Positions 37,506-49,279 of a DNA stretch of 64,000 nt are shown one piece after another. The translations under genes and the position numbers were made by a program. The notes under the pieces are model-generated. The model saw only the letters and a list, made by a program, of their open reading frames with translations, made no database searches and was not told the origin of the DNA. This stretch comes from Trematomus loennbergii (taxonomy: Eukaryota > Chordata > Actinopteri > Perciformes > Nototheniidae): contig JAAOOA010000056.1 of assembly GCA_012861695.1 (NCBI GenBank), forward strand, positions 5,306,707-5,370,706, written 5' to 3'. Position 1 is the stretch's first letter, and each line of letters opens with the position of its first letter.

Positions 37506-38090
37506 AAAACATTAAACAATAACTTTTTTAACCTTTTTATCTTTATGTTTTAAACATTTTTTTAAAACATTAACATCGTGGATAAATCCTTATATGCTCC
37601 TGGCAACAAACTGAATGTCAACTTTGCCTCCTTATTACACTCACCCCTACTTTAGTGGGAACAATGAGTCTGCGTCTTTGATGCATATTGGCAATATGTG
37701 CGGGTGTCGGGGCGGGTTCGGTATTGCACGTCGCGGGTACAGGGCGGGAGCGGGTCTTGACAATCAGACCCGTGCAGGACTCTGGTGGGGCTGCAATGTA
37801 GACAGGAATAAACGCAGATCATCCTCTGGCTGCAGCCTTGACCGGTACTTGCTTTAGATCAAAGTCAATGCGGAAAACCCGCACTCACACAGGTAGGTGG
37901 AGGTGAAGGGAATGAGCACTTTTACAGCCTTTTTGGCGAGGTGGGGGAACTCGGTCTCCACAGACAGCCAAAAGTGTGCAAGTGACACTTTACTCATCTT
38001 TTTCTCGTTATTTTTTTCTCCCGCTGCGCTTCCCCTGAAGCTCTCTGGCGCCCCCACAGGAAGGCGCGCCTCACACTTTGAAAACCGCTG
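37506..38090 (-). mobile_element. hAT remnant, copy B, with both empty target sites
   Basis: Collinear with the hAT pieces at 8180-12030 but lacking the MITE and LINE found there. It has a single AAT at 37663-37665 and a single GACAG at 37801-37805, where copy A holds its insertions. The 5' terminus, on the minus strand, is CAGCGGTTTTCAAAGTGTGA with 'ggcgcgcc' following. The copy also has about 90 GC-rich bases near 37690-37790 that copy A lacks. The 3' end near 37506 is poorly defined. Confidence 0.75.
37800..38057 (-). pseudogene. hAT transposase C-terminal dimerisation fragment (ZBED5/FAM200-like)
   Basis: The minus strand encodes SLAHFWLSVETEFPHLAKKA, then VLIPFTSTYLCECGFSALTL, the signature of the hAT family C-terminal dimerisation region as in ZBED5/FAM200-like transposases. 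After I the frame meets TAA, then continues as SKYRSRLQPEDDLRLFL. Copy A reads AAA (Lys) at that position, so the stop is a point mutation in this copy. The upstream catalytic part is missing. Confidence 0.85.
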
Positions 38091-39760
38091 ATGTAGGGGT
38101 TGGATTGGAATTGGGCCAATATGAATCAGAGAATTAGGTTACACTGTAGGTCCCAGCCCCGGGATGCATCATGGGCAAAGAAGACTGGGAAGAGACAGAA
38201 GAGGAGGATGGTTTGTTGCTATGCTCACGAAAGGAGAAGGAGGAGGAACCACTGGGCAGTTGGAAGGGGGGGGTCACTGGGTTTGGTCTGTGGCTTAGCA
38301 TGGCAAATCCTCTGTAATCCTCCAACCAGTCCCATGCCTCTGTTTACTGTATAGTAGGTAAAGCTATTATGGACCAGGACCAAGTGTACCCTACTACATC
38401 CTACAAACTGCTCAGCTGCTCCAACACTATTGTTCACCTGCTTTTTTAAGAGGACTGCTGAGGAGGTTAAACCTCTGTAAATCTCTTTTGGAGATTATAA
38501 TCGTTAGACGGCAGGATAACAAGGAGGAAGCCAGAAAAAGAGAGAAAAATCACACACAGAGGGGTGAGAAAAGAAAGCAGTTTTTAGGGTATTTCGACCA
38601 AAAAGAGATGTCCTGCAGTCTGCTTTTCTTTAAGTAAAACCATGGAGCTTCTTCTGTAGTTCTAATAATGTAATTCCAGCAAAGAGCACCACATATTAAG
38701 CGCTGATGTCAAAGCAAAGCAGCGTCCTGTCTGGGAAGGTCTGGCGCATCTTTGTAAACAATGACGCAAGCCGGTAGAGCATCGTAATAGAAGCGTGTGT
38801 GTCTTGGAAGCTTTGAAATTCATTTTCAGCTGGATTCCTGGAACCACATTACATAAGACGACAACAAATCATTGTGTCACTGCCCTTGTCATGATCTAAT
38901 TGCTTTCTTGTAGATTCAGGACTCTCCTTCCCTCCATCTGTATGTTTCTCTCAGTTATCTATTAAGGGTTGAAACATTGCACCTTTGCACCATAACAAAA
39001 AGTACAGTCTGTATAAAGCTAACAATAGCAAAAGCTGAAATAAAACTGATTAAATTCCATCATCGAGCAGTTTAATTGCTGGCACAAGCACCGAGTTGAA
39101 ATGCACATGCAGCTGCCTGCCAAGAGCGGAGGACTTTCAATTTCATTCCATTCCAAATGAATACCAGTAAGTTTCAAACAATTGGGATCATTCCAGGTGC
39201 TCTGCAGTGATTACTCCTTTAATCCATCGACAGAATGGATTCTGGCTGCAACGTTTCCAATCACAGCAAAAATATTGAGGAACATTAAATCTTTGGGAAT
39301 GTTACAGGGTCCAAGACATTGAATCTCAAACCTTTTGCTCTGGGAAGTTTTAAAGGATTTTTTCACATTTTAAAATAGACACAATAAACAAATAACAAGT
39401 TATCACAAATAAGAACTAAACTAATAAATCACATCGCTTTTGAGATATTGGAGTTGTGTCACGATTAGGTCCATTTAATTTAAAACACCTAAATAAATGT
39501 TTTCCAAATGTTTTATTTGAGGAAAGCATTAATTCAGCTTATTTGTTAGAGCTCAACAACACAAAGTGAGTTATGGTGAGCAACAGCGATATAAAATAAC
39601 AATTTAAGTTTTGGTTTGAAACTCCAAAGGGTGCCTTAAAGTTGAATGATGCTCCGAGTTCCTCAGTTCCTTGTTCTGCTAAAGGTTTTTCCTTTTATCA
39701 TACCAGCTGTTGTTATTGAGCAAACTTGTTAGATTAACTGCATTAATGTCACTTCAAAAG

Positions 39761-39791
39761 TCGTACATGGAAAGTACTATTCCATGTACGA
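39761..39791. repeat. Perfect short inverted repeat (hairpin)
   Basis: TCGTACATGGAA at 39761-39772, a 7-base spacer (AGTACTA), then TTCCATGTACGA at 39780-39791. The 12-base arms are perfect. It is not part of any element I recognise, and there is no T-run to suggest a terminator. Confidence 0.8.
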
Positions 39792-41103
39792 GTCATGTGG
39801 TTATTAAAATATATTTAGTTAATCAAGTAACGTTGTTAGACTTTGTGCTTTTTTGGACTGCAAAGAGAACATTTGGAGACTGCAGGGTTCTTATGCAGCA
39901 TGAACAAAGTGCTTAGCAGCGGATAAACTTCGGCCCATGATCAGAGGGGAGGTAATTTTGGTTGCAGACAAACCCTCTTTGAGAGATTAATTATTTAAGA
40001 TTAACAGTCTCATTTGGCACTGCCCAGCATCATACAGCCTCAATGCATCTTTGTTATTTTGTATATTAACAGCTTCTATGAGTTTCAGAAGGGTTTGAAC
40101 ACGGATTAGCAGCAGCCAGTTCAGAGTAGATTTAGAGCTCTGTCTGTCTCCAGTGATGGAGACTCTCTTTGGTCTGTATTGCATTTTACTAAAGGACATA
40201 CATGACAACTATTAACAACACATAGCGGGTCGAGAGATAGATTTTCATATCATTTAATTGTGGTTACTCAAGACCAGGAGATTGGAGGGGGGGTTTATAT
40301 GTAAATAAACATATTTCTGTTGCTAAAATATTGTATTTCCACAAGTATCAAATTGGTATTAGTAGCAGTAATAGTATATATTGTTTTTATTAAATGATAA
40401 ATCCTCTTTTTAATTTTTTTCTGTAATCGACATCAGAAATGATTTGGAATTGAACATTATGAAGAAACTTCATGAAGAATCTAACCTTAAATATAATAGC
40501 AATGTCTCTATTTAAACAACAGCATTTGACATTATTATGGTGCCTAACATCAACAATTAATATGCATTACACTAACTATGGAAAAGTGACAGCAAACTGG
40601 TTGGTAGTCAGGGACTTAAAATCCCCTCGTCACTGGTGCTGATTCACAAAGCTCAGTGGGCAGACGCAGATGCATTTTTATTTTATTTTAACTTAGTTAT
40701 GATAATAAGTAAAAACCATTGTATTGTCAGCGCATGAAAAACCAATTGGCCATCATCTCTTCATTATCAATATAAAACTATATCATAAAAGGGTAAGACC
40801 CCAACTCGGGGGACACATTACTCCAGGATCATTTTTACATAGAGCTCCAGACTGTAGAATCACCATAACACCACCTAAATCTGCATGGAGCCACTCAGGG
40901 TTATACAGAGCCACTTATTTAACTTCATGGACGGTCAAACAGCATAAGCTCAATATAAAACGTTGTACTTAATAATGGCACATGAAACACCTTAGTACAA
41001 AAACAGCAGCAGATCAACACTCAGACTAATTTTACACAAAGCGTGTTTTCAGGAAAAATCTGCTTGGCAACACATCACATCTCTGGTGTCTGTAGCAGCT
41101 CTA

Positions 41104-41142
41104 CCTGAGAGCTCTGTGTGTGCGTGTGTGTGTCTGTGTGTG
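41104..41142. repeat. TG microsatellite
   Basis: An interrupted (TG)n run with occasional C substitutions, the common vertebrate dinucleotide repeat. Confidence 0.8.
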
Positions 41143-43257
41143 CACATTAATGAGGTTGCAGATATAGATGAGATCGTTGCAGCTGTTAAAACACCACATG
41201 ACTCACAGATGAATCTGAGAAATACTGAATTTAGTCGACAAACAGAGCCTCACAGCATCAGCTTATCAGTGCCAAAACAAAGCATCAAAAGCATCAAAGC
41301 ACAGTTTGATATACTGTACATGAAGATTTAATTTACACTAATTGAATTTGTTTAATTTGTAAAGACCAAGCATTAAATAATTTCTTCCAAGTGAATTTAG
41401 TTCAGTTTTATTTACTTGAATCTATTCTCGATGCAGTAATCAATTGATAACAGCGAGCCTTCACTGAAGACGGCAGGGTGAAGGATTAATCAGAACCAGC
41501 AGGCCGTGCATCATTTCATCACGAGAGTCATCACTCAAGGTGTGGGTAATCATGTGTGTATGTCAACCTGATGCTTTAGGATTATGGTTTATGTTTTTCT
41601 CCAAATTTGTTCACAATATTAGTCTCATCTTGATGACGACAATAAGGCTAGGAAAGTTGGTCAGCATTTAAAATGTAATCACGATTTGAGTTAGAGCTGA
41701 AACAATAAGTCATTTAATTGATTAGACGATTGACAGAACCTCTTTTATCAGCAGTTTTTATAACAAAAATGCCACAACCCTACGGTGAGGGAAACCTGGC
41801 GAGTGGGTTACTTTAATGGAACAGCTTGTTTAGTTGAATAATCAATAAGTTAATTAATAAAACTTGCTTAAATGATAGAATAAAACCAGAGAAATTATAA
41901 AAAAATTAAATGTTATGACTTTTCTCTTTTAGAGCAGATTAAAAACAGAATATCTTTTGGGTTTCAAACTGAAAAAACAAGTTAGACATTACCTTGGACT
42001 TAACCAACTTTCACATTTCTAATATTTATTGACCAAACGATTAATCGAGAAATAATCAGCATATTTATAATTACAAAAACATATTTTTGTTGCAGCCCTA
42101 GTTGGAGAAGCTACTTTCTTAGAGAACATACTTGCAAGTATTCCAAGAAACATCTAGGTTTTCCAACTGATGAGGACCAAGTAACTAAAGAAAAACACAC
42201 TTTCTCAGCATGTAAACTCAACCCCTCCATCTCACACTGCTTCATATCTACCTTGAACAACTCACCAACCTTGAACAAAGTACGAAGAGCATCATCAGAG
42301 CTGTGTCTGGACCGTAATACACCTCACCTGAACACGCTGACCCCGCTGCACTCATATGTTTTATTAGGATGTATAATAAGAGCTTAAGGAGCCCGGACAA
42401 TACACAGACCCTGGAGGCCGAGCGCTCTGCACCTTATGGGGGTATCCCTTTAGCATTATGTAATGTTGTAATAGGCTTAGCTACATGCCTTTTCTGCAGG
42501 GGGGGGCAAAGGGGTGTTTGGGCTGACTCAGATGAATCACTTTAAGTCTCCTTTCCTCTGAGCTTTCTACTTGCTGAGGAGTGAACTTTCCACACCCCCA
42601 CATTAACTGACCTCAGATGGCATTAACAGGAGAGTAAAGGAGGTAAACATCCACTTATCAACTCATATTAAAAGAAGCTATATTATTCATGTAGGCAGTC
42701 CCTAAAAGAAGACACGATGTTATACAGATATGCCTGAGCTTATGATAAAAGTATTTCAATTAATACTATGTCTGCTGTGTTTTAATGTTGTTCAATCAAT
42801 AATATCCTGTAAAAACTCACTTAATGCTGTCTTTATTCCGCTCTAGTAGTTCCTATATTATTCATGTAGGCATTCCCCTATCTACTTTTGCTCGGATATG
42901 TATCCATTAACCTTTACAATAAATTAGAGTACAAAGAAATGTTTGAAACACGTCAGTAATAATGCGAGACTTGGATAGAAGCTACTTCATGATAGTAGTA
43001 GAACAATTGAACGACTTACAATGGTGCGTTTAGGAACAATTTCCTCGACTAGTCAGCTGCATTTCACCTGAGTTAAAGCATCACAAGAACCAGCATCCCA
43101 AAATAACTATTTTAAAACGTCCGGGCTCCTGCTGCACGGAAACACAACACTTTGCAAACATTAAAGCTTCATAAGGAAACGACTTATCCGCCCATATCAA
43201 AATATAAGCCGGGTGAATCGTTTGGTCACAAACACGTCACAGCACACCGGTACTTAC

Positions 43258-43480
43258 TTTCAGACGGACATGGAGGAGCCTCTTCAGACGCTCGCGAACA
43301 TTTTGGGACACGCGGTAGTTAGTGTTGGAGGTGTTTCTTCATCAGGCGTGCACCATCGCGGGAATGTACACACGGGTAGACATGCGGAGTCATTTGACCT
43401 TCTCCCAATAGAAAGTACCATCCGTGAGACGTAGAGAGGGGAGGAGTGGATCATACCAAGCAGGCGTCCCAGCAAAGGAG
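43258..43480 (-). other. Candidate minus-strand 5' non-coding exon
   Basis: The minus strand has a strong donor, CTGAAA followed by GTAAGTACC (43257-43252), downstream of a relatively CpG-rich segment without a TATA box. Short upstream frames exist (one ATG frame stops before the donor; the last ATG gives only three codons), so the exon would be 5' UTR. A G-rich tract lies just upstream at 43481-43500. The TSS is not defined, and the partner exons are unknown; 26449-26534 is one possible acceptor exon. Confidence 0.35.
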
Positions 43481-43500
43481 GAGGGGGGGGGGGGGGGGGA
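43481..43500 (+). repeat. Poly-G tract
   Basis: A near-uninterrupted G run following GGAGGAGG. It could form a quadruplex and is prone to length error in assembly. Confidence 0.85.
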
Positions 43501-43924
43501 GAGAGCTGTCAGCCTGGGATGTAGTGCAGGGATGAGGATGGTAGTGTAGTTGCAGGGAAGGGTGGAAATAAACTTCGAACTAGTTGCTGGAAATGTGAAT
43601 AGTAATTTAATTACGAATTTATCTATCTTTATCTTTATTTGTTTATTTGTTTATTTAAAGTATCCCCATCAGCCGATGCCCTACCAATCTTCCTTGGGTC
43701 TGTGCCTGACTTGTAGTAAATACAATATTAAACATTCATTGCAATAATATTCAAATAAAGTTCAGAGCCAGCTAACACTGTGTACACAATTCAAAATAAT
43801 ATGAATTAAAAATCAATATGTTTAAAGGAATAAGAATGTCATATACTGTACATGCATACATGCATTTCCAAACATTTGGTCTACCTATGCTGTAAAATGT
43901 ATTATCTCTTCGATTTACACACGG

Positions 43925-44218
43925 CATCTATTGCACTTCTGTCCATCCTGGGAGAGGGATCTCTCCTCTGTTGCTCTCCCCGAGGTTTCTCCCATTTTTC
44001 CCTTTGAAATGTGGGTTTTTCTGTATGATGTGAGGGTCTAAGGACAGAGGGTGTCGTTTTTCTCATACTGATATTCTGAACAAACTGTGTGTTGTATTTG
44101 CTGTAAAGTGTCTTTACTGTAGGTATTTTTATTATATGTACAGCACTTTGGCTCGACCAAAAATCGTTTAAAAATGTGCTATATAAATAAAACTTGATTT
44201 GATTTTATTTGATTTGAT
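43925..44218 (+). mobile_element. L2-like LINE 3' end (UTR only)
   Basis: The landmarks TCCATCCTGGGAGAGGGATC, CCCGAGGTTTCTCCC, ATGTGAGGGTCTAAGGACAG, AGGGTGTCGT, 'tgtaaagtgtctttactgta' and a final 'gtgctatataaataaaacttgatttgatt' tail match the 3' UTR of fish L2/Maui-type LINEs. There is no RT coding; truncated at the 5' side. Confidence 0.8.
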
Positions 44219-45930
44219 ATAGTTTTTACTCAGTTTGACATTAGCCAATAAATGCCTCTGTATGTTAATTACAATAATTATTGTTTTTTTGCGAGGACAA
44301 CATTAAGGGGAAATTATTCAAGTGTGTTTTGGCTCTGCAAATTGATTGTGCAGGGTACCACAGTATGACAAATGATGTTATGTATTGTATTTTGTGTAGT
44401 AAACTATTTGGTTGAACAACAATGTGGCATCTTTGCTTCATCTTAACAATGCTTGAGATATATGTTTTGCTCAATGGTGAACCATGACTGGTACCTAACT
44501 TTTAGATGCTATAGTTGTAATAGAGCAGCTCAAGTCTAGCAGCCATGTTTTCTGCAACTTGCAATAATTCTGTTAAGCCATAGTCCTGGTGTCACATTCA
44601 GGCACCTGACCCAGCACGTGTGACATTACATAGGGAGAACACTTTCTGTGGAGTTCCTGAGGACCCCTCTGACCTTAAACTACCAAAGGGCACTCAATGA
44701 GTGACGTATCAAGAGACTCAAAATTACCAGAAAGAAACATAAGATGACTACAAAGAGTCCCAGAAACATTGCAGAGCACCTACAAAGAGACCGGAGAGAC
44801 TCACAACAACTATGAAATTAGGCAAAAATTACTTGAAGAGACACACAGCAACTACAATGACACTCAAAACTGCTACAAAGACACACAAAAGACTCACGGC
44901 AACTTGATGCAATCTAGGCTCCCAACACAAACTATTTTATAATCCATTTACAGTTAAATATTGCCTAATTGTGAACATTTCCTGCATCATTCTTCAGTAT
45001 ATCAGAAAACAGCATATGTAAAACAGGATTTTTTTATTCAGCACTATTACAGAAATAAATGAAACCCTTTGTTGTAGTAAATAAAGGATTATGAATTTAT
45101 ACATAAGCCTATCAAGCCTGTAAGTGTAGATACAGTATACTAGTGGTTTCCAATCTTTTTTTAGATGTATATCATATTGTGCTTTCTACAATCGTAACCA
45201 TTTCTACACCCTTTTACTCAATTTCATCCGATTGTTGCCATTTTTGACTATATATTAAAAATCTAATTATTCAAGCTCCTCTGCATCACAACATCCCCAT
45301 GTACCATCTGGTAACTGCAGAAGTCCCCTCGGGAACGAGTACCCCTGTTGTGAATTGCTGCAATATATATATTGATAGTGAAGGTAAAAGTGCATTATTA
45401 ACTTCACAACCAATTGACACAGTGTAAGGCCGTATAGGAATTCAATAAGTGGATATAAATAGTCGCCATTGCAACTCACTTGGCCCATTGGAAGCCCATA
45501 CATCCTGATAAAATACTATTAAATAGCATTATTACAGTCATATATTCAATAATATATGCATGAGTTACTAAGACATATGTGCGGTCGGAGTATGGACTAT
45601 CACTATTCACTTGGTCAAATTGCACCCTATAAGCTCATAAAAAAAGACTTGATGAACTAATATATCTGGATTAAAAGCAACTGTAGAAGCCTATGCAAAA
45701 CAAATGAAAGCAAAGTCCTTGCAGTGATGAATTGAAAACACCTTGGGCTGTTGCTTTACATGAAATGTGTGGCCTTGTGAGAACACAGCCTCATATAAAG
45801 CACTGCTTCCTTTCCAAGAGATTGCTCTCATGCACTATAAAGTTGTCATTGGCAGCGAGGAGGTAAAACACAATATAGATATCAAACTGGTTCAGTTCGT
45901 ATCCTAGATTGCAAAAGAATAATAAACATT
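44219..45930. other. Unannotated stretch with a degenerate minisatellite
   Basis: At about 44740-44890 the sequence repeats loose units of the form 'cacaacaactacaaagagacaca' with much divergence, resembling a common fish minisatellite. The rest shows no feature I can support. Confidence 0.45.
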
Positions 45931-46005
45931 AACCCCTTAAAAACATGCATTTGAATTGTTGGTTTTTGTGCATGTAAATGGTCTGCAAAGCCTAAAATCC
46001 CAAAG

Positions 46006-46317
46006 ACCAATCAGCGGACTTCTTCACACACACACTCAATCTTTTCTCAGCTGCAGCTCCGCCGATTTCTCCTCCGAGACGGCGGGACGCGGCGAGGCTG
46101 TGTCTCGCTGTCTCGCAGACGGCCACTGGCTCATAGGGAGGGGGGGGCAGGAGCTCCAACAAGCCGTTTAGGACAGAGAGTGAATACACATACTATACAG
46201 AGATGCTATATGAGAAACCAATGTGAGTTTGGAAAATTGCACAATATACATTTATTTGAGTATACCTCAACAATGGAATTATGATCAGTAGAAATGGCCA
46301 TGACATGGGACCTTTAA
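46006..46317 (+). mobile_element. MITE related to the THAP element's right half
   Basis: The section CAGGAGCTCCAACAAGCCG, GAATACACAT, 'gagatgctatatgagaaaccaatgtgagtttggaaaattgcac' and CATGACATGGGACCTTTAA is collinear with 49590-49779 of the large THAP element. TTAA lies at 46314-46317. The left end is missing or replaced, so it is either an internally deleted, 5'-damaged relative or a capture. Confidence 0.65.
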
Positions 46318-47111
46318 CATAGTAACATCCCCATGTAACACTCACGCTTCTATTGGCTAGCGATCCAACGCAGACCGGGACAGCTTTAAGCAGTTGACCA
46401 ATCACAACAGTCGTCCAGCATACTGCACTCTGGTTTCCAGTGTTGGGCAAGTTACTTCCAAAATGTAATACAGTACATATTACTTATTACTGTCTTTTTT
46501 AAGTAATAAGTTACATTACAATATTACTGTCTCTGAAATGTAATGAGTTACATTACTTTTATATTACTTTTGAGCTACTTTACCAAAATAACCTCAAAAG
46601 AATGGCTAGGTATTTTAAATGCTAAAATGTAGTTTAGTGCAGTGTCAGGATCTCGACACAAACTGATGAACCCAAATGCACGACCCAGAGACAAAGTCTT
46701 GAATATAAAAAAATGTAATTTTAATTTCACAGATCAGGTAATCCCTCTTAACAGAGTCGGTACTGGAAATAACAAAAGGCTCATTATACATCTAGTGAAG
46801 GGCAATGTGGTATAGCATAACAACTGTGTAGGCCATTAAGGCTACTATAACAACTTTTGTTACACGGCTTAGTTGAATACTCGATTCTGATGTAAATTCT
46901 TAACATGTGACACGTTGTTAAAGGGCCCATGTCATGCTTTTCCGGTTATTACCCGTCCCTTGTGTGTTATGAAGGTTTTTATGCATGTAAACGTGTGCAG
47001 AGTCAAAACCCTCAAAGTACACCCTGTAGCGAGTAAAACTCTAACACAGAAAATACCTCCCCAAAACGCCTCGTTGGAGATACGTCACTGCCCATTTGAG
47101 TCTTCCATTTA

Positions 47112-47149
47112 GTTCCGGGTACCGCATGATGTCATGCGGTACCCGGAAC
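47112..47149. promoter_or_regulatory. 38-bp palindrome upstream of the THAP gene
   Basis: Arms GTTCCGGGTACCGCATGA (47112-47129) and TCATGCGGTACCCGGAAC (47132-47149) are perfectly complementary over 18 bases with a 2-base centre. Flanking CCATTT and AATGG extend it after a one-base bulge. It ends 71 bases before the THAP start codon. By position it could be a binding site for the element's own THAP protein or a hairpin structure; that function is inference. Confidence 0.8.
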
Positions 47150-47219
47150 AAATGGACCAATCCAAGAGCTATGGCCACACACAGCGGAAGCTCTGGTTCA
47201 GTTCACAATCGATCCAGTC

Positions 47220-48624
47220 ATGCCAATGCCAAGGACCTGTTTCCTGAAATGTGAGGAGAAATCTGAGCTGTTTGTCCTACCGACGGAAGAACCACGACGA
47301 AGTCAGTGGTTGAAATGTCTTTTTAACACTGTTCCTTCAGAGGTTCGAAGAACGTTACTGTGTGCGCGGCATTTCACAGACGAAAGCTTCCAAAACATTG
47401 CCCAGTTTGAGGCCGGATATGCACAGCATTTGAAACTGAAGGACGATGCTATTCCTAGTTTGTTTGGACCGTTTGGAGCAGGGGAAGATTCGGGTACACA
47501 ACCTGTAAGTTTGCATTGTTATTTGTGTATTTATCAAACAAGACTGTTTAAATGTGTAAACTGTGTCGGACTGCTAAGCCATTGACACAGTGCTAACTGT
47601 GCTAACTAAGTTGCTAGCGTTTCCATATATCAACTCTAATATCAGCAGATGGCCTTGCATACATGTATCTCATAGCAGGAGAATGTCTGCATTCACACAC
47701 GAAATACTCATAGACAGTATACTCCGGGTGATTTGCCGTACGGTCAGTCGCGAAACGTAATTACATTATAGCTGGCGTAGCGTGTATGCTACCGAGCTAA
47801 CCAACGGAGCTAGACATGGGTTTGCTCGGGAATTTTTGTTATGCCAGCTACAATGAATGTAGCAGACTACCCGTATAAGATTGCAATTGTAAACACGTTC
47901 TTGCTAGCCTAATATGAATCACTAGCTTTTGTTCATAGTGGTTTTATTACACTAAACAAGCCCAGCTTACTGGGCTAACGACGTTGCTAGCGTTTAAATA
48001 TATCAACTACAATGTCAGCAGATGGCCTTACATGTTTGTCATGGCAGGAGAATGTCTGCAGTCACACACGGAATACTCATACAGTATACTCCGGGTGATT
48101 TACCGTACATTGTGACAGTACATGTACATACTGCATGTATAGCTAACGAGGCTAGCTATACATGCTAGCGCAAAACAATGTATTCATGCCAGTTACAATG
48201 AATGACCGAACGTAGCAGACTACCCGTATAAGATTGCAATTATAAACACGTTATTGCTAGCCTAATATGAACCACTAGCTTTTGTTCATAGTAGTTTTAT
48301 TACACTACATTATAGTTGCCGTTCCTCCGAGCTAGCGTTCATATCGTGTTAGCTACCAAAGTAAACAAGCTAGGTTAGCATATTAGCTGGCAAGCTTACT
48401 GTGTTCATTAGATAGATGGATTAGATAGATCCACACTCCTACCACAACTACTACTAACGAATCTAAAACAACTAAGTTTCTCTAATATTTTGTGATTTGC
48501 ATTTGATTTCGTCCAGCCAGATCCTGCCGGACAATACATGACGGGACGGGACTACCACACTGATGAGGAATTGATGATATACCGTGTATATATGTATATT
48601 TATGTTCATTTTGCACATTTCTAA
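47220..48624 (+). CDS. THAP-domain protein of a DNA transposon, two exons
   Basis: Exon 1 is 47220-47504 (95 codons), followed by a consensus GTAAGT donor. Exon 2 begins at 48517 after TTTCGTCCAG, stays in phase 0, and ends at TAA 48622-48624, giving about 130 residues. The THAP zinc-finger pattern is Cys7-x3-Cys11, Trp near residue 29, then C-A-R-H-F near residues 48-52, and A-I-P-S-L-F near residue 80 (the AVPTIF-like box that closes the domain). THAP domains bind DNA in transposases and host factors. No RNase H-like catalytic domain follows, so this is a DNA-binding accessory or a truncated transposase. A poly(A) signal follows 2 bases after the stop. Confidence 0.7.
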
Positions 48625-48626
48625 AA

Positions 48627-48632
48627 AATAAA
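48627..48632 (+). terminator. AATAAA poly(A) signal of the THAP gene
   Basis: AATAAA begins 3 bases after the last base of the stop codon at 48622-48624, supporting a compact transcription unit ending here. Confidence 0.6.
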
Positions 48633-48683
48633 GTTTAATGGAAATACTTAGTAGGCCTATCCTTTCTTCCTGAATTATTTGCT

Positions 48684-49008
48684 CCTATAACCAGGGGTGC
48701 ACACAACTTTCTCAGTGAGTACCTGGAGTCAGCGTTTGGTACTCCAACTTCTGGGGGGGGGGGGGGGTGGTAGTGGAGTACAGCGCTTCGCGATTGTCAA
48801 CGGGGGGGGGGTGGTAGTGGAGTACAGAGCTTCATGACCGCGGAGCGTGTGAACGTTGTGATCAGCTGTGATCTAACCGCCTTCTGGAAAAGCTTCACAA
48901 GTACGTCGGTACGCATATGCGCTTTGTGACACAAGTGACGGTACGCATTTCAGATTGTTGCCGCGCATGCGTACCTGCGTACCAGTTATGTGCACCCCTG
49001 CCTATAAC
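48684..49008. mobile_element. hAT MITE, 309 bp, target duplication CCTATAAC
   Basis: CCTATAAC is at 48684-48691 and 49001-49008. The element 48692-49000 starts CAGGGGTGCACACAACTTTC and ends AGTTATGTGCACCCCTG, giving inverted CAGGGGTGCACA termini. Inside, a G-run followed by TGGTAGTGGAGTACAG occurs twice (near 48752 and 48802). No coding. Confidence 0.9.
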
Positions 49009-49279
49009 ATATCATTCATATATAGCAAACCATGATTTGATTTCTCATCAAACAGTAGTAGTTTATTACAGGTACAAATAACTTACTCTTTGTTATGACC
49101 GGCTCGTAGGCCACAACGGAAAGACAAGGAGACATACACGAGTTTACAAAACCACGGCACATTTATTGTGGTAAATGCAGAGATAGGTGGTCGAGGGGAG
49201 AGGATCGCCGAGTTCGTCCTTCTGCAGCCGCTTTGGAGAGAGACAGGGGCCGCCGTGTGACTCCGGGCAGCTGGGCTTA

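Larger units (their letters stand above)
38091..43257. other. Long unannotated stretch
   Basis: No gene or named transposon could be supported. Noted inside: a perfect 12-bp-stem hairpin at 39761-39791 and a TG-rich run at about 41104-41142. A Ser-rich minus-strand frame at 38134-38325 has no splice or start support. Confidence 0.35.

Noticed and set aside
38134..38325. Ser/Pro-rich minus-strand frame
   Set aside because: Looks protein-like in composition, but there are no splice sites in phase and no start context; low-complexity purine-rich sequence explains it.
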